Shown: positions 57,932-64,000 of the stretch, piece by piece
How positions within the stretch are numbered: the stretch's first letter is position 1
Layout: every line of letters starts with the position of its first letter
Assembly (NCBI GenBank): GCA_023213215.1
Contig: CP096136.1
Location: 1,922,001 to 1,986,000, forward strand
Source: Flavobacterium sp. JAD_PAG50586_2
GTDB taxonomy: Bacteria; Bacteroidota; Bacteroidia; Flavobacteriales; Flavobacteriaceae
Length of the DNA stretch: 64,000 bases
Direction of reading: 5' to 3'
Made by a program: the position numbers and the translations under genes
The notes under the pieces: generated by a model
Databases searched by the model: none
What the model was told of the DNA's origin: nothing
What the model saw: only the letters and a program-made list of their open reading frames with translations

Positions 57932-59172
57932 ATGGAAAATATTGCATTAATCGAATCATTTTCAGAGTTTAAAGACGACAAACTGATTGATCGGGTAACG
58001 CTTATGGCGATTTTGGAAGATGTATTTAGAAACGCATTAAAAAAGAAATACGGTTCAGATGATAACTTTGACATCATTATCAATCCTGATAAAGGTGATA
58101 TGGAGATTTGGAGAAGAAGGATTGTTGTAGCAGATGATGATTTAGATTTAGAGAATGAAGAAATCACATTAACAGAAGCAAGAAAAATAGAAGCCGATTT
58201 TGAAATTGGAGAAGAAGTTTCGGAAGAAGTAAAATTAATTGACTTAGGAAGAAGAGCAATCTTAGCCTTGCGTCAAAACTTAATTTCTAAAATACACGAA
58301 CACGATAATACTAATCTTTACAAACAATTTAAAGATTTGATTGGTGAAATTTATACTGCAGAAGTACACCACGTTCGTCCAAGAGTTGTAATTTTGATTG
58401 ATGACGAAGGAAATGAAATTGTTCTGCCAAAAGAAAAACAGATCCCATCTGACTTTTTCCGTAAAGGAGACAATGTTCGTGGAATTATTGAAAGCGTTGA
58501 ATTGAAAGGAAACAAACCACAAATCATCATGTCGAGAACGGCAGATAAATTTTTGGAGAAATTGTTCGAACAGGAAATTCCAGAAGTTTTTGATGGTTTG
58601 ATTATGATCAAAAATGTAGTAAGGATTCCAGGTGAAAAAGCAAAAGTAGCTGTAGATTCTTATGACGACAGAATAGACCCTGTGGGAGCTTGTGTTGGTA
58701 TGAAAGGTTCAAGGATTCACGGAATTGTTCGTGAACTTGGGAACGAAAATATTGACGTAATCAATTACACTGCCAACCTACAGCTTTACATTACAAGAGC
58801 ATTAAGCCCTGCAAAAGTATCTTCAGTCAAAATTGACGAAGAGAAAAAAGAGCCGAAGTGTTTTTGAAATTGGAAGAAGTTTCAAAAGCAATTGGCCGTG
58901 GAGGACACAACATTAAACTGGCAGGTCTTTTAACAGGTTATGAATTAGACGTAATCCGTGAAGGAATTGCAGCAGAAGAAGACGATGTTGAATTAACAGA
59001 GTTTTCAGATGAAATCGACGGTTGGGTAATAGACGAATTCGCAAAAATCGGTTTGGATACTGCAAGAAGTATTTTAAATCAGGATGTTGCCGATTTAGTG
59101 AGAAGAACCGATTTGGAAGAAGAAACCATTTTAGAAGTAATAAGAATATTGAAAGAAGAGTTCCAGGACTAA
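57932..59172 (+). CDS. nusA: Transcription termination/antitermination factor NusA, apparent frameshift
   Basis: Frames 57932-58867 and 58858-59172 join if the A6 run near 58845 is A7 (DEEKKRAEVFLKLEEVSKAIGRGGHNIKLA), about 413 aa. Order: N-terminal RNA-polymerase-binding domain, S1 domain (TAEVHHVRPRVVILIDDEGNEIVLP), KH1 (VGACVGMKGSRIHGIVRELG) and KH2 (AIGRGGHNIKLA). Essential in most bacteria, so a sequencing deficit is likely. Confidence 0.95.
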
Positions 59173-59209
59173 TTCTTTCACGCAAAATAGATAACATTAA
59201 TAAGATTTT

Positions 59210-61980
59210 ATGTCTGAAGGAAATATTAGAATTAATAAAGTTTTAAGGGAATTAAATATTTCTTTGGAAAGAGCTGTGGATTATCTTAAGGATAAGGGCA
59301 TTGCTATTGAAGCAAGTCCAAACACAAAAATTTCCGATGATGTATATACTATTCTTTGCGGACAATTTGCCGGTGATAAAGGGAATAAAGAAGCTTCGAA
59401 AGGGATAAGTGAAGAGATAAGAAAAGAAAAAGAAGCGCTTCGTGTTGAAAGAGAAAAAGAAATCGAAGACAAACGTAAGCAGGACGAAGAGCGTCAGCAA
59501 CAGCAAGAGTTAATTAAGGCGAGAGCCACCATAACTGCTCCAAAGCAGGTTGGGAAAATTGATTTAGAGCCAAAAGCTCCTGCTGCTCCAACGGTAATTA
59601 CTCCAAAAGTAGTTGAAGAGCCAAAAACAGTTGTTGAAAAGAAAGAGGAAGCTCCTAAAAAGAAGAAGCTCCGGTTGCAGTTCCAAAAGAAGTCAAAGCT
59701 GTTGAGGCAGCTGCTCCAGAAGAGCCAGTTGACGAAACGCACACTACACAATATCAAGCTCTTACAGGTCCTGTATTAACAGGTCAGACAATCGACTTAA
59801 CGCAGTTCAATAAGCCTAAGAAGAAAAAAGAAGAGTTTAAAAAAGATGCAAATAAACCTGCAACTCCAGCCACTGGAGCCAATGCAGCAAATAATGCAAA
59901 TGCCAATAAGAATAAGAGAAAAAGAATTCCCGGCAAACCAGAACCAGGTAAATCTGTTGTTGGTGGCGGTGGCGGAGGAAATGCTTTTGGACCAACAAAA
60001 CCAGGTGGAAGCAAACCAGGAGGCGGAGGTTTCCAAAAAGGAAATCGTCCTGCAATCGTTCAAAAAGTGGAGCCAACGGAAGAGGAAGTTAAAAACCAAA
60101 TCAAGGAAACTTTAGAGCGTTTACAAGGAAAAGGAAACAAATCTAAAGCTGCGAAATACAGAAGAGACAAGCGTGACACACACCGTCAACGTTCGGAAGA
60201 TGAGCAACAAGCATTAGACGAAGGAAGCAAAACAATCAAAGTAACAGAATTTGTTACCGTTGGTGAAATTGCTACGATGATGGATGTGCCAATTACAAAA
60301 GTAATCGGAACCTGTATGTCACTTGGAATCATGGTTACAATGAACCAGCGTTTGGATGCGGAAACCTTATCTATCGTTGCCGATGAATTTGGATATGAAG
60401 TAGAATTCATTACTACCGATATCGAAGAAACCATGGAAGTGGTGCAGGATAAACCTGAAGATTTAATCTCGCGTGCGCCAATTGTGACTGTAATGGGTCA
60501 CGTGGATCACGGTAAAACATCTTTGCTGGATTATATTCGTAACGAAAATGTAATTGCCGGAGAATCGGGTGGAATTACACAGCACATCGGAGCTTATGCC
60601 GTAACGCTTGAAGGTGGTCAAAAAATCACTTTCCTGGATACACCAGGTCACGAGGCGTTCACCGCGATGCGTGCCCGTGGAGCTCAGGTTACCGATATTG
60701 CGATTATCGTTGTTGCGGCGGATGATGACATCATGCCACAAACCAAAGAGGCAATTAGCCACGCTCAGGCAGCTAATGTTCCGATGATATTTGCGATTAA
60801 CAAAATTGATAAGCAAGGCGCTAATCCTGAAAAGATTAAGGAGAAATTAGCGGCTATGAATTTACTTGTTGAAGATTGGGGTGGAAAATACCAGTCACAT
60901 GATATTTCTGCCAAAAAAGGAACAGGTGTAAAAGAATTATTAGAAAAAGTATTGCTTGAGGCTGAAATATTAGACTTAAAGGCAAATCCAAATAAAGCGG
61001 CAGTCGGAACAGTTGTGGAAGCACAATTAGACAAAGGCCGTGGTTATGTGTCTACAATCTTAGTTCAATCAGGAACTTTAAAAGTTGGAGATTATGTATT
61101 GGCCGGAAAGAATCACGGTAAAGTGAAAGCGATGCATGACGAAAGAGGGCACAGTGTACAATCGGCTGGTCCGTCGACTCCAATATCTATTTTAGGTTTG
61201 GATGGTGCGTCGACTGCTGGAGATAAATTCAACGTATTTGAAGACGAAAGGGAAGCAAAACAAATTGCGGCTAAACGTACTCAGTTAATGCGTGAACAAT
61301 CGGTAAGAACACAGCGTCATATCACATTGGCGGAAATTGGACGTCGTATTGCATTGGGTCAGTTTAAGGAATTGAACATTATCCTTAAAGGAGACGTGGA
61401 TGGTTCAGTAGAAGCACTTTCAAGTGAGTTCTCTAAATTGTCTACTGAAGAGATCCAGATCAACATTATTCACAAAGGCGTTGGAGCGATTACAGAAACT
61501 GACGTTATGTTAGCTTCTGCATCTGATGCGATTATTATCGGATTTAACGTTCGTCCTGCAGGGAATGCACGTCAATTGGCAATGAAAGAAGAAATCGATA
61601 TCAGAAATTATTCTATCATCTATGATGCTATCAATGACTTGAAAGATGCCATGGAAGGAATGCTTTCTCCGGAAATGAAGGAAGAAATTACAGGAACAGC
61701 AGAAATCAGGGAAATATTCAAAGTGTCTAAAATTGGTACGATTGCCGGATGTATGGTTACCGATGGTAAGATCTTCAGGAATTCTAAAATCCGTATCATT
61801 CGTGAAGGTGTTGTTATCTTTACAGGTGAATTGGCTACACTGAAACGTTTCAAAGACGATGTTAAGGATGTTTCTAAAGGATACGATTGCGGTATGCAGA
61901 TCAAGAATTACAATGACATCGAACAACTAGATATCATCGAAGCTTTCCAGGAAGTGGAAGTGAAGAAAAAGATGAAATAA
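59210..61980 (+). CDS. infB: Translation initiation factor IF-2, apparent frameshift
   Basis: About 923 aa. The N-terminal IF2N domain is followed by a long charged, glycine- and alanine-rich linker. The frame shifts near 59657 (an A5 run; A6 gives [16 protein letters not shown] and stays open to 61980). G domain: G1 [15 protein letters not shown]3 DTPGHEAF, G4 NKID; then domains II-IV ([17 protein letters not shown]). Brings fMet-tRNA to the 30S subunit. Confidence 0.95.
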
Positions 61981-61987
61981 TACTATT

Positions 61988-62017
61988 AAAAAATCCCGAG
62001 TCATCGGGATTTTTTTA
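61988..62017 (+). terminator. Terminator of the rimP-nusA-infB operon
   Basis: AAAAAATCCCGA pairs with TCGGGATTTTTT across GTCA, directly after infB. Confidence 0.92.
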
Positions 62018-62039
62018 GTTTATCTGGAAATAAAAAACC

Positions 62040-63181
62040 ATGAAAAAAATTGTAGTTGCTTTTACCTTGTTCTTTTTGTTAATGGGGCATGCCCAGGAAA
62101 AGAAGGTCCATTTAATTTCATTGGACAATGAAAAGAATACTGCGACTGAGGGTGATTTTTATGTTGAAAACGTATACGATGGACGACAGGTAAAGGAGAA
62201 TATAGGGACTGTTTACGTTTCTCTTTTCAACAGTAAAGTGTCTGCCGATTTTGAGAAGCCCTTTGTAGAAGAAGTACAATCTTTAATGTCTGTTTTGTAT
62301 CCAAAAAGCGAAAACAAAAAAGAGATTTCAATTCGGATTAACGAACTTTATGTTACCGAGAAGAATGCAGATACAGATAATAATTATGTAAAAAAACAAA
62401 CAGGGTCAGCCACGGTTGTTTTGGATGTGATTGAAAAGAATGAAGATGGCAGGCTCTATATAACCGGTACATTTTTTTCCACGCAAGAGAATACCCGATC
62501 GGATGTTACCAAAAAACAAGCAGGATTAATTACAGAAGCAATCAGGAATAGTTTTGAAAATTATAAAAACTCAAAAAATATATACAAAACGCCGATACTT
62601 TTTACTCTGGAAGAATCGGTAAATAGTACGAATTCCAAAACTGAGATTCAGACGGGAATTTACCTTAATTATAAAGATGTTCTCAATGGGCATTTTCTGA
62701 GTCTGGACGATTATACCATTACCAAATACAAAGAAGGATTCTGTCTTTTAAATAATGCAACCGGAAGAGTTGAAACTGGTTTTTACGGGTTTAGTGACGG
62801 TAAGAATTTTTATATAAACCTATTCCGTTTTTCTGAGGTAAAATATTATTTGAAAGCAGAAATCATGGGAGAAAACTATTTTATTGATGAAGTTATAGAA
62901 AGCAATCTGGACTTTAACGGCTTTTATTTGGCTTATGGTAGTGCCATGGCAGTTGGTGGCGGTATAATACCAATGATGATTTTAAGTGGGAACAATGATG
63001 ATTCGGAACCAAAAAAATCCCCTTAGTCATTGAAAGGAAAAAAGGCACGCCAACTCTTTTGACCGATAAGTATGTCTTGAATATGCTTAAGTCTAATGAT
63101 CCACTTCTTAAAGAGTATAAAAAAACCAAACGAACACCTGCCGACAAAAAAATGATTTATAAGAAATTAAATAACTTATAA
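62040..63181 (+). CDS. Secreted protein of unknown function, apparent frameshift
   Basis: Signal peptide MKKIVVAFTLFFLLMGHAQ. The frame ends at 63026, but an eighth A in the A7 run near 63016 continues as KKIPLVIERKKGTPTLLTDKYVLNMLKSND… to 63181, about 380 aa. A hydrophobic stretch YGSAMAVGGGIIPMMIL lies just before the break. No family recognised. Confidence 0.7.
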
Positions 63182-63202
63182 ACTCTGGACACATCAGGTT
63201 TT

Positions 63203-63591
63203 CTATTTATTTGGCTTTATCAGAAATGCATTTGGATACTTTTTCTTTAAGTCGTTGAGGTTCTTTTCGGCTTCAATCCTAGTCTTGAAATTACCAACCC
63301 AAACCTTATACAAAGGTGTACTGAAAACAATTGTGGCATCCATGTTTTTGTTTTCCCTTTTAAAATCTGTTAAGGTTTTTTTGAATTCTCGGTATCGCCG
63401 TTAAATATCTGGATTTTGTAACGGTCATTAATCGTTATTGAGCTGTTTATCTTTCTTTTCTCGTTTAAAAGCTGTTCAAATTTCGGATCCTGGCTAATAC
63501 TTACTTTTGAAACTTGCCCTATACTTTTTTGAGATAAAAAAGCTAACAAACAAGCCCAAAAAAACACTGTAGATTTTGATAAACTGCGCAT
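63203..63591 (-). CDS. SPOR-domain-like secreted protein, apparent frameshift
   Basis: Signal peptide to residue ~25 (…LAFLSQKSIGQ). Then VNDRYKIQIFNGD-like strand (ITINDRYKIQIFNGD). An eighth A in the A7 run near 63381 continues as KKTLTDFKRENKN … KVWVGNFKTRIEAEKNLNDLKKKYPNAFLIKP, the second half of a SPOR repeat. About 129 aa. SPOR domains bind septal peptidoglycan. Confidence 0.8.
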
Positions 63592-63704
63592 AATTATTTG
63601 ATTTTAATGCAAATGTAAAACATAATAAATTAAACTGTAGAGAAAACATTATTTAGAATTAATATAAATTGATACAATTTGATATTTAAGATATATTTAA
63701 GGTT

Positions 63705-63733
63705 TTGAGAATAGTCCATAAATCGTATTTTTG
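63705..63733 (+). promoter_or_regulatory. Promoter upstream of the cytochrome c-like gene
   Basis: TTG, 18-base spacer, -7 TATTTTTG, about 85 bp before the start codon. Confidence 0.55.
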
Positions 63734-63819
63734 TGCAAGTTTTTAACAAAGTGTCGATTTTTAAACTGGATTTCTTTCAGAAAAAATCATGCCAATACTA
63801 GTAGATAATCACTTATTAT

Positions 63820-64000
63820 ATGAAAAAAGTGGGTAACCATAATTCGATTTCAAGGAAAATAGTCTTCAGTTTAGCTTTAATGCTAACGTTCTCCTTCACT
63901 TCATTTTCACAAGCAACACCACCGGCAGCAACAGCAGCCGCTCCAACTACAGCAGCACCAGTTGCAACAACTGGAGGTGATGCAGTAGCAGGAAAAGCAT
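63820..64000 (+). CDS. Start of a probable cytochrome c / alternative complex III gene, truncated by the window edge
   Basis: 60 codons: a basic N-terminus (MKKVGNHNSISRK), a signal segment (IVFSLALMLTFSFTSFSQ) and an Ala/Pro/Thr-rich linker ending GGDAVAGKA. In Flavobacteriia this layout usually leads into a c-type haem domain (GKALFxxNCAACH) of the quinol:cytochrome c oxidoreductase operon. The haem motif itself is outside the window, so the call is an inference. Confidence 0.55.
   Translation, partial: MKKVGNHNSISRKIVFSLALMLTFSFTSFSQATPPAATAAAPTTAAPVATTGGDAVAGKA

Noticed and set aside
59784..60115. Long reading frames opposite or beside the infB linker
   Set aside because: They are shadows of the low-complexity Gly/Lys/Asn-rich linker of IF-2.

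Overview
The window comes from a member of the Bacteroidota, most likely Flavobacterium or a close relative. It is AT-rich, promoters follow the Bacteroidota TTG-N19-TAnnTTTG form, and the order rplM-rpsI-rpsB-tsf, the rimP-nusA-infB operon and the many secreted or lipoprotein genes fit that group. About 20 single-base deficits in short homopolymers break 19 genes, including the essential tsf, nusA and infB. They look like systematic sequencing errors, so genes are given here as reconstructed units and each break is noted.

Layout. 1-5.4 kb: end of an azoreductase gene, ribosomal protein and EF-Ts genes, a LacI regulator and a methyltransferase. 5.5-18.3 kb: ten closely packed minus-strand genes (three B12-type radical SAM proteins, a methyltransferase, two membrane glycosyltransferases, a flippase-like protein, an arylsulfotransferase-like lipoprotein and others), probably for a surface glycan or glycolipid. 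18.4-23.5 kb: polA, a small membrane protein, a metallophosphoesterase and a cysteine-less thioredoxin-like protein. 52-64 kb: polysaccharide deacetylase, a large DUF2723 membrane protein, tRNA-Gln, a universal stress protein, rimP-nusA-infB, two secreted proteins and the start of a probable cytochrome c gene.

The striking part is 23.5-51.7 kb, an integron-like cassette array. Twenty-six attC-like sites of 117-127 bp separate small modules whose genes all lie on the minus strand. Each cassette has its own pair of complementary ends (about 10-18 bp) abutting the AAC/GTT boxes of the flanking sites, as expected if every cassette was once a circle with one folded attC. The array is headed by a tyrosine recombinase gene next to an attI-like region, but that protein lacks the insertion typical of IntI and is transcribed in the same direction as the cassettes. 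Cassette cargo includes a Pycsar anti-phage pair, an ATPase-Mrr nuclease, an HNH-like protein, a PD-(D/E)XK-like protein, a Fic protein, a ParDE toxin-antitoxin pair, acetyltransferases, many lipoproteins, and three cassettes with no gene (two are near-identical copies).

Six essentially identical IS110-family elements sit at one position and in one orientation inside attC sites. They occupy six of the eight sites of one sequence subtype and none of the other 18. Each has a strong hairpin upstream of its transposase gene, where IS110 bridge RNAs are encoded.
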